A stretch of 33,534 nucleotides of DNA from a virus. Of this stretch, positions 14,559 through 21,349 are shown piece by piece (the first letter of the stretch is position 1; each line of letters opens with the position of its first letter). Below the pieces are notes generated by a model. The model was given only the letters and a program-made list of their open reading frames with translations, did no database searches and was not told where the DNA came from. Made by a program: the position numbers and the translations under genes. The stretch covers positions 1 to 33,534 of the IMG/VR virus record IMGVR_UViG_3300029787_000181. One strand, given 5' to 3'.

Positions 14559-15358
14559 GGTACAAGCTGCCAGATCAGCCGACATTGATTTCATTCAGCG
14601 GTGGGCGCACGTCAGGCTATATGCTGCATGAAATTCTGTCGGCAAATGGCAGCTTGCCAGAGTATTGCAAGGTAATCTTTTGCAACACAGGGCGTGAGGA
14701 TGACGCCACGCTAGACTTTGTGCAGGCTTGCTCTGACCGCTGGAACGTGCAGATCACATGGCTGGAGTATCGCCGGGTTGATGGCAAGGTGGCGTTTGAA
14801 ACAGTCAGCCACAACTCTGCCAGCCGTAATGGTGAGCCGTTCCAAGCGCTGATCGACAGCAAGCATGGATACCTGCCCAACCAGCAAGCCCGATACTGCA
14901 CAGAAGAAATGAAGGTGCGCACAATCAAGCGTTACCTCGTCAGCGAAGGCTGGCAGTCATGGGTTAACACCGTTGGCATTCGTGCTGATGAAGGCCACAG
15001 AGTGCGCGACAGCAAAGATAAGCGCTGGTCAAACTGGTATCCACTAGCTGACGCACTAGCCACCAAGCAAGACGTCATGGCGTTCTGGGGCAAGCAACCG
15101 TTTGACCTGCAGATAGCGCCGGGTCGCGGCAATTGCGTGGGATGCTTCCTTAAATCAGAGGCCACACTGGCTGCGCATTGGCGGGACGATCCTGCGCATA
15201 TGCAGTGGTGGGCTAACCAAGAGCAATTAAAGGGCAGCACGTTCCACAAAAGCAGAAGCTATGCCCAGCTTGGTGACTTTGTGCAGCGTCAGTCTGATTG
15301 GATATTCGACGATGAAGCGTACCTCTGCCAAGCGGATGGCGGGGAATGCACAGGATGA
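14555..15358 (+). CDS. PAPS reductase-family PP-loop enzyme
   Basis: A 267-residue protein. The PP-loop SFSGGRTSGYMLHE (Ser15-Gly21) binds ATP in N-type ATP pyrophosphatases. VIFCNTGREDDATLDFV is the second family signature. Cysteines in QARYCTEEMKV and in GNCVGCFLKSE could bind an Fe-S cluster or zinc, as in phosphosulfate reductases and DndC-like proteins. Phage members sit in replication or modification clusters with unknown substrates; roles in sulphur modification of nucleic acid or nucleotide activation are possible. Its overlaps with RuvC and the zinc protein (ATGA on both sides) put it in the replication/recombination operon, not in a sulphur-assimilation operon. Confidence 0.88.
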   Translation: MRYKLPDQPTLISFSGGRTSGYMLHEILSANGSLPEYCKVIFCNTGREDDATLDFVQACSDRWNVQITWLEYRRVDGKVAFETVSHNSASRNGEPFQALIDSKHGYLPNQQARYCTEEMKVRTIKRYLVSEGWQSWVNTVGIRADEGHRVRDSKDKRWSNWYPLADALATKQDVMAFWGKQPFDLQIAPGRGNCVGCFLKSEATLAAHWRDDPAHMQWWANQEQLKGSTFHKSRSYAQLGDFVQRQSDWIFDDEAYLCQADGGECTG

Positions 15359-15519
15359 TCACATGCCCGGAATGTAATGGCGATAAGTACATCACCATCA
15401 CGCTGTACCACCGTCAGTCGTTTAGCCGGGACATTGGATACGAGGAAGAGCGGCAAGAGGTTTGTCCCACTTGCCAAGGAGAGGGTCAAATTGAAGGAGA
15501 ACATGATGACCAAGAGTGA
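15355..15519 (+). CDS. Mini zinc-ribbon protein with DnaJ-type CxxCxGxG half-motifs
   Basis: A 54-residue ORF. Cys pairs MITCPECNGDKY and EVCPTCQGEGQIEG match the CxxCxGxG repeats of the DnaJ zinc-finger domain, separated by about 30 residues of strand-forming sequence. Only one zinc site would form from the two pairs. The start overlaps the PAPS reductase stop (ATGA at 15355-15358), and its end overlaps the next gene by 17 bases. It may be a zinc chaperone or adaptor; the substrate is unknown. Confidence 0.75.
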   Translation: MITCPECNGDKYITITLYHRQSFSRDIGYEEERQEVCPTCQGEGQIEGEHDDQE

Positions 15520-16021
15520 AGCAGAGGACGCAGGCGGTGAAGTCATAGCCTTCATTAAGCGCAATTGCGACAGGAATACCAAGTGGGCGCATGACGTGCT
15601 GGCTTGTACTGACAACCGTAAAGCAGCGGCAGTGGATGTGCGCGCTGAAGCACACAAGTACCTCAAGGAAACCATCGCTCATCATCAGCAGTTTATTGAT
15701 TGCATCCACTACATAATTGATAAGGTGCCAGAAGAATATAGCCATGACGCGCGCACCAGAGATGAGGTGGAAAACCCTGTTGAATTGCCAGACGTTGCTG
15801 CAGTTACTGCGCGAGATATTATTGACTACATTTGGGATGCACCTGAAGGTATGCACATAAGAGGCCGAGCGTTAAAAGTAGTTAAACGCGAGGTATTGGA
15901 CACACCTGCAGCAAAACTGTTTGACCTCAAGCTGGAGCATTGGCTGCGGCACCAAAACTGTGGCCGCAAGACAGCCAACTTTATTATGCAAACGCTGGCA
16001 GATATGCGCGGTGCAGCATGA
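15503..16021 (+). CDS. Hypothetical protein with C-terminal HhH / RNAP alpha-CTD-like segment
   Basis: A 172-residue protein from ATG 15503 (AGGAG five bases upstream); the open frame extends back to 15377, but that part overlaps the zinc gene. The N-terminal ~80 residues are helical with CDRNTKWAHDVLACTDN. The C-terminus reads LKLEHWLRHQNCGRKTANFI then MQTLADM, which resembles the 'L-L-x-x-x-N-x-G-x-K-(S/T)-x-x-x-I-x-x-x-L' helix-hairpin-helix of bacterial RNA polymerase alpha-CTD. If so, it could bind DNA or imitate the alpha subunit. The assignment is by eye and tentative. Confidence 0.6.
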   Translation: MMTKSEAEDAGGEVIAFIKRNCDRNTKWAHDVLACTDNRKAAAVDVRAEAHKYLKETIAHHQQFIDCIHYIIDKVPEEYSHDARTRDEVENPVELPDVAAVTARDIIDYIWDAPEGMHIRGRALKVVKREVLDTPAAKLFDLKLEHWLRHQNCGRKTANFIMQTLADMRGAA

Positions 16022-16773
16022 TCACCACAGAAACAAACGAGGCATACCACGCCAACGATGCGATAGGCAGCACCAGCGTGAAGTCTGTCGCGCTTAACTC
16101 AGTGGCGCACTGGTTTGGCACTGAGGTCAAGTCATCGCCAGCAATGCAATTTGGTAGCGCTGTCCACGCCAACTTTTTGGAGCCCGAAAAGAACCTTGTT
16201 CACCGGGGCCCAGAAACGCGGCGCGGCAAGGCATGGACTGAATTAGAGGACGGGATGGGGCCAGACCAGATCCTGTTGCCTGTCCAAGAATACCACCGGG
16301 CTGAGAAGGCTACCCAAGCATTGCGGGACAACATGCAGGTCGAGGAACTGTGGAGCATGGATGGCTGGCAGATAGAGCAAAGCATCTATGTGACATGCCC
16401 GGAGACAAAGCTGGATCTGAAGTGCAAGCCTGATGGTTTTAACGAGCGGTTGCGCACGCTGATGGATGTCAAAACATGCCAGACAGCAGCGCCCAGCGCT
16501 TGGCAATCGCCATACGGGCCGTTTTACAAGTACGGCTATCACATACAGATGTCGTTTTACCTGTACGTTTGTGGCATCGAAGGCATCAAGGTAGACACCG
16601 CCAACATATTCGCTGTCGAAAGCAACGCGCCACATGCAGTGCAATGCTTTGACATCAGCCAAGACACGCTGCGGCACGGCCACGCCATCATGTTGGATAC
16701 GCTGAAGCTGATCGCAGAGGCCAAAGAAGCTGGCGAGTACACCACTGGCTGGCCTGATTGGGTGGAGCTTTGA
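16018..16773 (+). CDS. PD-(D/E)XK exonuclease, RecE/DUF3799-like
   Basis: A 251-residue protein from ATG 16018, which overlaps the previous stop (ATGA); upstream frame to 15940 rejected. N-terminal YHANDAIGSTSVKSVALNS then MQFGSAVHANFLEPE is the family opening, with the metal-binding H in 'G-x-A-V-H'. The nuclease core is KCKPDGFNE followed by TLMDVKTCQTA: Asp of PDG, and Asp and Lys of DVKT. YHIQMSFYLYVCG provides the conserved Gln. It likely resects double-stranded ends to make 3' tails for recombination with the SSB at 16882. A dedicated annealase of the Beta/RecT type is not recognised in this window. Confidence 0.87.
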   Translation: MITTETNEAYHANDAIGSTSVKSVALNSVAHWFGTEVKSSPAMQFGSAVHANFLEPEKNLVHRGPETRRGKAWTELEDGMGPDQILLPVQEYHRAEKATQALRDNMQVEELWSMDGWQIEQSIYVTCPETKLDLKCKPDGFNERLRTLMDVKTCQTAAPSAWQSPYGPFYKYGYHIQMSFYLYVCGIEGIKVDTANIFAVESNAPHAVQCFDISQDTLRHGHAIMLDTLKLIAEAKEAGEYTTGWPDWVEL

Positions 16774-16806
16774 GCGTGTCTGACAAATAAACTTATTAAA
16801 CCCGTA

Positions 16807-16881
16807 TTGACAGAGCGTTTCCATATGCGGGTTTGATCTGACCATACAAGTCTAAATATACATCATACAGAGGAGATAGAT
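16807..16881 (+). promoter_or_regulatory. Promoter/leader of the SSB gene with a consensus CATACAAGTCTAAAT motif
   Basis: The 108-base gap 16774-16881 holds TTGACA (16808-16813), CATACAAGTCTAAAT (16843-16857) and AGGAG (16871-16875) six bases before ATG 16882. TTTGAT about 17 bases before AATATA could be a -35/-10 pair that overlaps the motif. It starts a second early transcript covering the SSB and primase. Confidence 0.6.
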
Positions 16882-17502
16882 ATGATTTACGCACTAGAAA
16901 ACGTCGAAGCATTATGGCCAAAACTAGACAGGGCTTACAAATTTGACGCCGTACAAAACCGCAGCGTGGCCACTGACGCCACAGATGTTGAGGGCAGTTA
17001 CGAGGTCAACGTGGTGCTAAACGAAGCTGACGCAAAGGCGCTGGCAGGGGCAATGCGCAAAGAGTTTAACGCCCAGCGCAAAGACGATTGGAAGGATTGG
17101 ACGCCAAAGTCTTTGGATGACGTGTTTAAGAAAGATGAAACCGGGCATTACATCGCCAAGATCACAAAGAAAACGTATGGCGATGCTAACTCTAAGCCCA
17201 AGCAATGGATGCAAGACGGATCTGCGGCACAGCCTGACTTTCAGCTAACCACAGGGTCAAAAATCTGCGTTCAGTTTATCATCAAGCCGTGGAACTACGC
17301 AGGCAAAGCAGGCGTTGGCTTGCGCCCTACCGACATTATGGTTCTGGAATTAGCTGAACGCAAAGACAGCCAAGGCGGCAACCCGTTTGCCAGCAAGGCT
17401 GTGGGCGGCAACCCGTTTGGCCTGCCCAACCAATCAACGCCCAGCGCACCGCCGCCAGCCGCCCAAGCGTTTGATCAGATCGATGATGAAATCCCGTTTT
17501 AA
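16882..17502 (+). CDS. Single-stranded DNA-binding protein (DUF2815 / T7 gp2.5-like)
   Basis: A 206-residue protein. An OB-like body (YEVNVVLNEADAKALAGAM, a lysine/aromatic-rich middle KRKDDWKDWTPKSL and KKTYGD, then ICVQFIIKPWNYAGKAGVG) is followed by a Gly/Asn/Pro-rich flexible linker with two GGNPF repeats and an acidic tip FDQIDDEIPF. The acidic Phe-ended tail is the protein-interaction tip typical of SSBs. It would coat single strands made by the exonuclease and helicase. It lies between its own motif-bearing promoter and the primase-helicase. Confidence 0.87.
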   Translation: MIYALENVEALWPKLDRAYKFDAVQNRSVATDATDVEGSYEVNVVLNEADAKALAGAMRKEFNAQRKDDWKDWTPKSLDDVFKKDETGHYIAKITKKTYGDANSKPKQWMQDGSAAQPDFQLTTGSKICVQFIIKPWNYAGKAGVGLRPTDIMVLELAERKDSQGGNPFASKAVGGNPFGLPNQSTPSAPPPAAQAFDQIDDEIPF

Positions 17503-17512
17503 ACCGCAGCAA

Positions 17513-17530
17513 GGGCGGTTTGCGCCGCCC
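17513..17530 (+). other. GC-rich hairpin between SSB and primase genes
   Basis: GGGCGG (17513-17518), loop TTTGCG, CCGCCC (17525-17530). No T-run follows, so it may attenuate or protect the SSB message instead of ending it cleanly. Confidence 0.5.
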
Positions 17531-17556
17531 TACGCACAGACCAACAGGGCTTTAAA

Positions 17557-19434
17557 ATGGGTAAAGAGATGTCAAATCATCCGGTATGGTGGCACGAATG
17601 GGCACCAAAGATTGTCGCCAAATATAACCTAAAAAAAACTGGCGTTAATCATTACAACGGGCCATGCCCCCAATGCATTGGCACCGACAGGTTTTACATG
17701 AGTGAAAAAGCAGGCGTGGTGCGGATCAACTGCAATCAAGGCTGCAATTTTAAAGACCTGACGCAAACAATGCGCGACGATGGTGCTTGGCCAGAGTTCA
17801 TAAAAGGTGAACCAATAGCGCCAATGCCAAGGATTAACGGCAACCCGTTTGCCAAGCATGGCAGTAGTTCGCAGCTTTACCACGATATTAAAGGAGTGCC
17901 GCTGTATGGCGCTGCTGTGGTGGATACCAGCGTAGTCATTAAGGTGATCGCCAAAGACGGCAAGCAAGTTGGCAGTCAAACAATTAAGCCAGACGGCACC
18001 AAGCGGTTTACCGCAGGCATGGTGACAGATGGGTCGTTTGCGGTGCTTAACGGGGCTGTCGAGGGCAGAACGTACCTATGCGAGGGATGGGCCACAGCAG
18101 CGTCAGTGGCGCTATCTACAGGGCGTCCTGCGGTGTTCTGCCTGTCATCCGGGAACTTACCCAAGGTGGCGGCAATACTAGAAGAGTTGCGCCCGGAAGC
18201 TGATCTGTTTGTTGCGGCAGATAATGATGCAGCCGGGATCAAAGCCGCCAAAGAAACGGGGTTGCAATGGAAAGCGCCAAGCACAGCAGGGCATGATTGG
18301 AACGATGTATTGCTAGCGCAAGGCGCAGAGGCCGTCAAAGATGCGCTGGAAACCAAGCTGCTGGATACGGTGTTTACCCCGTCACAAGCGCGGCCAATCT
18401 TAACAGCAAACTATCTGATAAAGGGATGGCTGGGCTGCGGTCAGATGTCGGTGATGTACGGGCCAAGCAATGTGGGCAAGTCATTTGCTGCGCTGGATAT
18501 GGCTTGGCATGTCGCGTCAGGCGAAATGTGGCACGGGTTTAGGGTATCAGGTGGGCCAGTGCTGTATCTGGCAACAGAGGGCGGCAGTAGCTTTCACAAC
18601 AGGATATACGCGCTGGCGCAGAAGTATGAGCGCACCGACGTGCCGCTATACATCAGGCCCAGCCCGGTGGATCTGTTGCGGCCAAATGCTGATCTTGCTG
18701 AAATCATAGCGCTAGTCGAGGAAATCAAAGAAGCGTCAGGGCAGGATTGCGTCCAGATTGTGGTTGATACTGTGTCTCGCGCAATGGCAGGGGGCAATGA
18801 GAACGGCCCGGAGGATATGACGGCGTTTATCAGCAACGTAGACGCCATGAGAGCAACAACCGGGGCGCACTGCATGTTGGTTCATCACAGCGGCAAGGAT
18901 GTTGCGGCAGGGGCAAGAGGGCATAGCTCACTGCGCGCCGCAACAGATACCGAAATTGAAATGGAGTTAAGCAAAGAGGACGGCTTGCGGTTTGCGCGCG
19001 CCACAAAGCAAAGGGATATGGAAACCGGGGCAGAGTTCGCGTTCAAGCTGGATGTCATTACGTTGGGCGTTGATCAGGATGGGGATGACGTAACCACCTG
19101 CGTGATTGAGCCAGTGCAAGGCGACGAGATAGCAGACGCCAAACGAAAGCCAATGTCAAAGAACGGCAAGCTGCTGGTGGAGTGCTTCATGCAGTTGCAG
19201 GGGGAGCGCATTGGAGCGCCAAATCCAAGCGGCGCAGGGTGGCCAGATAGTGGCACCAGATGGGCAATTTCAGAGGCAGATTTGCGGTCACATTTCTACG
19301 GAAAAATCACCACGCAAAACAAAAGAGGGACGTTCAGAGAGACCGTTTCGGTGATGATAAGTGACGGTCATTTAGCGGCAAATGACGAGCATTTTTGGCT
19401 TTGCGCGTCAAAATACAAAATCAGGCAAGCGTAG
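17557..19434 (+). CDS. Primase-helicase: zinc ribbon, TOPRIM and RepA-type AAA ATPase
   Basis: A 625-residue protein. The zinc ribbon has Cys37, Cys40, Cys59 and Cys63 (GPCPQCIG, INCNQGC). TOPRIM residues are Glu176 (YLCEGWATAAS) and Asp222/Asp224 (AADNDAAG). The RepA/AAA_25 helicase domain starts about residue 280, with Walker A GPSNVGKS at 302-309; the Walker B region is CVQIVVDTVSRAM and a later sensor VHHSGKD. It should both lay primers and unwind DNA at the fork. No phage DNA polymerase is present, so it would recruit host polymerase. Start ATG 17557 chosen; ATG 17569 is an alternative. Strongly structured repeats follow its stop. Confidence 0.93.
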   Translation: MGKEMSNHPVWWHEWAPKIVAKYNLKKTGVNHYNGPCPQCIGTDRFYMSEKAGVVRINCNQGCNFKDLTQTMRDDGAWPEFIKGEPIAPMPRINGNPFAKHGSSSQLYHDIKGVPLYGAAVVDTSVVIKVIAKDGKQVGSQTIKPDGTKRFTAGMVTDGSFAVLNGAVEGRTYLCEGWATAASVALSTGRPAVFCLSSGNLPKVAAILEELRPEADLFVAADNDAAGIKAAKETGLQWKAPSTAGHDWNDVLLAQGAEAVKDALETKLLDTVFTPSQARPILTANYLIKGWLGCGQMSVMYGPSNVGKSFAALDMAWHVASGEMWHGFRVSGGPVLYLATEGGSSFHNRIYALAQKYERTDVPLYIRPSPVDLLRPNADLAEIIALVEEIKEASGQDCVQIVVDTVSRAMAGGNENGPEDMTAFISNVDAMRATTGAHCMLVHHSGKDVAAGARGHSSLRAATDTEIEMELSKEDGLRFARATKQRDMETGAEFAFKLDVITLGVDQDGDDVTTCVIEPVQGDEIADAKRKPMSKNGKLLVECFMQLQGERIGAPNPSGAGWPDSGTRWAISEADLRSHFYGKITTQNKRGTFRETVSVMISDGHLAANDEHFWLCASKYKIRQA

Positions 19435-19595
19435 GAAAGCGGAGGAAAATGGAACGTCATATAAATAAGGGGTTTGAGAGCGTGTTTCCTCCGCTTTCCT
19501 CCGCTTTCCTCCGCCTAAACCTCCAGCGGCGAATGGGTGGAGGAGGTGGAGGAAATACCTTTAGGTATCCTCCGCCCTCCTCCATCGCTCAAAAT
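19434..19595. repeat. Purine/pyrimidine-skewed repeat cluster, candidate replication origin
   Basis: Three perfect tandem copies of TTTCCTCCGC (19485-19494, 19495-19504, 19505-19514). An inverted 15-base copy GGAAAGCGGAGGAAA lies at 19434-19448 and pairs exactly with 19485-19499. Downstream, GGAGGA...TACCT (19548-19560) pairs with AGGTATCCTCC (19563-19573) apart from a two-base bulge. Further GGAGG units lie in between. The cluster lies immediately 3' of the primase-helicase gene, a usual place for a phage origin with iterons. No clear gene fills it (a short overlapping frame is discussed under rejected items). Confidence 0.6.
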
Positions 19596-19609
19596 CGGGT
19601 CATCCTGCG

Positions 19610-19798
19610 GTGAAAGATAGACATGAAATATTCCTTCTGAAGATAAATAAGATCACTTGTCTTGGCGAGTTGGAAGGGTTCGCAAACCGCCGACGAATTT
19701 TATACGAGCAGGGATGCAATCCTTGGATTTTACCAGTTTGGAACGCTGACGAGTTAGACGCGATACGCAAACGTAAACATGAACTAGAACAGGAGTAA
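19610..19798 (+). CDS. Small helical hypothetical protein
   Basis: A 62-residue protein from GTG 19610. The sequence EGFANRRRILYEQGCNPWIL, then a charged helix LDAIRKRKHELEQE, is amphipathic and lacks membrane segments. No family recognised. Located between the repeat cluster and the winged-helix gene at 19803. The start is uncertain because the upstream region is structured and no clean Shine-Dalgarno site is seen. Confidence 0.5.
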   Translation: MKDRHEIFLLKINKITCLGELEGFANRRRILYEQGCNPWILPVWNADELDAIRKRKHELEQE

Positions 19799-19802
19799 AA
19801 AA

Positions 19803-20231
19803 ATGACAACAAGTACAGATCTAATTTTACAACGTACAGCACAGCGTCTACCCGTCGACGTGCTGCGGCCCGGTGCAGAGGCAGCGTTGGGCAAGGCAAT
19901 GCTGGAGTTTGAACGTGAGCAAGCAAAGCAAGTCAGGCGGCAAGTGCTGCCGATAGATCGGACATACGTCAGACGGCAAGTCAACGATGACGCAATCATC
20001 CTGCTGAACGAGATGCGTAAAGCTGGGCCATGCACGGCAAAGTATTTGGCAGAGCGCTTATCGATCAGCACGCACAAGAGCGCCAACCTGATCAAGTCAC
20101 TGACTGTGGCTGGCCTAGCCGAGAAAGTGTGCATCACTCGGCGCAGCGTCGTGCAAGAGGACAATTTGTCTTACCGGGTCGGACATCGTGAGCGCAATGA
20201 CTGCTGGGTCTACAAGGCGTGGGAGCAATGA
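19803..20231 (+). CDS. Winged-helix DNA-binding protein
   Basis: A 142-residue protein. The N-terminal ~60 residues are helical and basic (REQAKQVRRQVLPIDR). From about residue 63, DAIILLNEMRKAGPCTAKYL, then AERLSISTHKSANLIKSLTV followed by AGLAEKVCITRR, forms a winged-helix pattern (helix, HTH, wing), as in MarR/DUF-type regulators. Aromatic NDCWVYKAWE ends the protein. It may act in delayed-early control or at the adjacent repeats. AGGAG (19789-19793) precedes ATG 19803; the stop overlaps the next ATG (ATGA). Confidence 0.72.
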   Translation: MTTSTDLILQRTAQRLPVDVLRPGAEAALGKAMLEFEREQAKQVRRQVLPIDRTYVRRQVNDDAIILLNEMRKAGPCTAKYLAERLSISTHKSANLIKSLTVAGLAEKVCITRRSVVQEDNLSYRVGHRERNDCWVYKAWEQ

Positions 20232-20599
20232 AGGCGTTGGACGTATTGGAAAGGGCGATCAGTCTAATTCATGGCCAACGCGCCAAAGATTATGGTGACG
20301 CTCAAAGCAGCTTCCAACGCATGGCAGATCTGGTCAATCCAATCATTAAAAAAGCTGACGGAAACTTGAGCGCATCCGACATGGCGCTGGTGATGATCCA
20401 AGTAAAGATTGCAAGGCTGCAAGAAAGCCCAAATCACGCCGACTCATGGATAGATATTGCAGGGTACGCAGGATTGGGCGCGCAGTTAGCCCTGAGAGAG
20501 TCTGAGAGGCCCCCTACAGCGCCATCTAAGGCTAACGGTAAGGGTGCCATAGGGCCGAACGATATGCGGCCCCATGCAGCCGATTATTCACAAGGTTAA
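20228..20599 (+). CDS. DUF6378-like protein
   Basis: A 123-residue protein from ATG 20228 (ATGA overlap; the frame opens nine bases earlier). ISLIHGQRAKDYGDAQSSF, then RMADLVNPII and DMALVMIQVKIARLQESPNH followed by DSWIDIAGYAGLGAQL, match the pattern of a phage-typical domain: 'R-x-x-DYG-x-x-x-x-x-F-x-x-x-A', 'D-x-A-x-x-M-x-x-x-K-I-x-R', 'D-x-x-x-D-x-x-GY'. The all-alpha fold with Asp/Glu/His residues is reminiscent of MazG-like or dUTPase-like all-alpha pyrophosphatases, but I do not assign activity. The C-terminal 30 residues are disordered. Confidence 0.78.
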   Translation: MKALDVLERAISLIHGQRAKDYGDAQSSFQRMADLVNPIIKKADGNLSASDMALVMIQVKIARLQESPNHADSWIDIAGYAGLGAQLALRESERPPTAPSKANGKGAIGPNDMRPHAADYSQG

Positions 20600-20602
20600 A
20601 AG

Positions 20603-21118
20603 ATGGTACGAAAGAAGAAAAAAGCCAAGCCGCTGAACGAGGCCAGAAGCAGGGCTGATCACGGCACACCAGAGGCGCTGCGGCAGGCTGACGGTGTGCA
20701 GTATGAGACAGTGGATGGCGGCAGGTTAGGCAGTGTCAAACGGGCCTACATTTCGCGGCAAACGCCAATGGATCGATACCGTGCAAGGGGGCTGGTCAGC
20801 CAGCGGCAATACGATGCTGCCCATGCGTTCTATGTGCTGTTTGACAAGACGCGACAGGCTGGCAGGGTCACGTCAAACTACGATAGGATTATCGTCGATG
20901 GCGGTGGCGGCGGCGGGATCAATGAGTATGCGTTCAGCGATTACATCAAGCTGCAGCAAGCATTGGGCATGGATCATGTCAGCGTGGTGCGTGCTGTTGT
21001 CGTGGAGTGCGAGAGTGCCAACAGCTGGGCCAAGCGCTACAGATTGCCGCCAAGGATGGGCATCGAAAGGCTGCGGGATGGCTTAGATAAGCTGGCGAAT
21101 GTCATGGGCATATCGTGA
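20603..21118 (+). CDS. DUF6456/ArpU-RinA-like helical protein, candidate late regulator
   Basis: A 171-residue protein. A basic N-terminus (VRKKKKAKPLNEARSRADHG) leads to DRYRARGLVSQRQYDAAHAF, then YIKLQQALGMDHVSVVRAVV and RYRLPPRMGIERLRDGLDKL. Paired helices of the form 'D-R-Y-R-x-x-G-x-x-x-x-x-Q-Y-x-A' and 'G-x-x-x-x-x-V-V ... G-x-x-x-L-R-x-x-L-D-x-L' recall DUF6456 of alphaproteobacteria and the ArpU/RinA late-transcription regulators. It is the last gene before the terminase gap, exactly where a late activator would lie. Function is inferred from position and pattern only. Confidence 0.65.
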   Translation: MVRKKKKAKPLNEARSRADHGTPEALRQADGVQYETVDGGRLGSVKRAYISRQTPMDRYRARGLVSQRQYDAAHAFYVLFDKTRQAGRVTSNYDRIIVDGGGGGGINEYAFSDYIKLQQALGMDHVSVVRAVVVECESANSWAKRYRLPPRMGIERLRDGLDKLANVMGIS

Positions 21119-21186
21119 GGGCGGCGGTGTATGTTGGATAAATAAACAGCAGAACGCAGGTAGACGTTTGGTTTAAGCCGCCCTCA
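21116..21186. repeat. 10-bp inverted repeat upstream of the terminase genes
   Basis: TGAGGGCGGC (21116-21125) pairs perfectly with GCCGCCCTCA (21177-21186) around 51 bases. The left arm includes the stop codon of the preceding gene. It may be an RNA structure ending the early transcript or a DNA site for packaging or regulation. Confidence 0.55.
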
Positions 21187-21349
21187 ACGCGCTCATAGCA
21201 TAAGTGTAACCAAAACTAAATATCGCATATACAAATAAAATCTATTTACCATGTAGCACCTGATGTGCAATGGGATGCTACAATAGCATTCCCTGTGTTG
21301 TTTCACTGGCGTCCCTTTTGGGGCGCTTTTTTTTGTTGGAGGTGCTGCA
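21187..21349 (+). promoter_or_regulatory. Non-coding gap with late-promoter candidates before small terminase
   Basis: AT-rich 21207-21250 (ACTAAATATCGCATATACAA) may hold a promoter. Hairpin GGGATGCTA (21272-21280) / TAGCATTCCC (21284-21293) is followed by the terminator at 21309. GGAGGT (21338-21343) is the ribosome site of the small terminase. No coding frame of note. Confidence 0.45.
21309..21334 (+). terminator. Rho-independent terminator before the packaging genes
   Basis: Stem GCGTCCC (21309-21315) / GGGGCGC (21320-21326) with loop TTTT and eight Ts (21327-21334). It separates the early operon from the late operon, ending 15 bases before the small-terminase start. The promoter for the late genes must lie beyond it, or the late regulator must act as an antiterminator. 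Confidence 0.88.

Noticed and set aside
19395-19613. ORF of 72 codons (or 54 from ATG 19449) over the TTTCCTCCGC repeat region, ending with a GTGA overlap at 19610
   Set aside because: The sequence is low complexity (GGGGGG, PPP) and dictated by the DNA repeats. The Shine-Dalgarno spacing for ATG 19449 is only three bases. The GTGA coupling is the only point in favour, so I treat the region as structural DNA.
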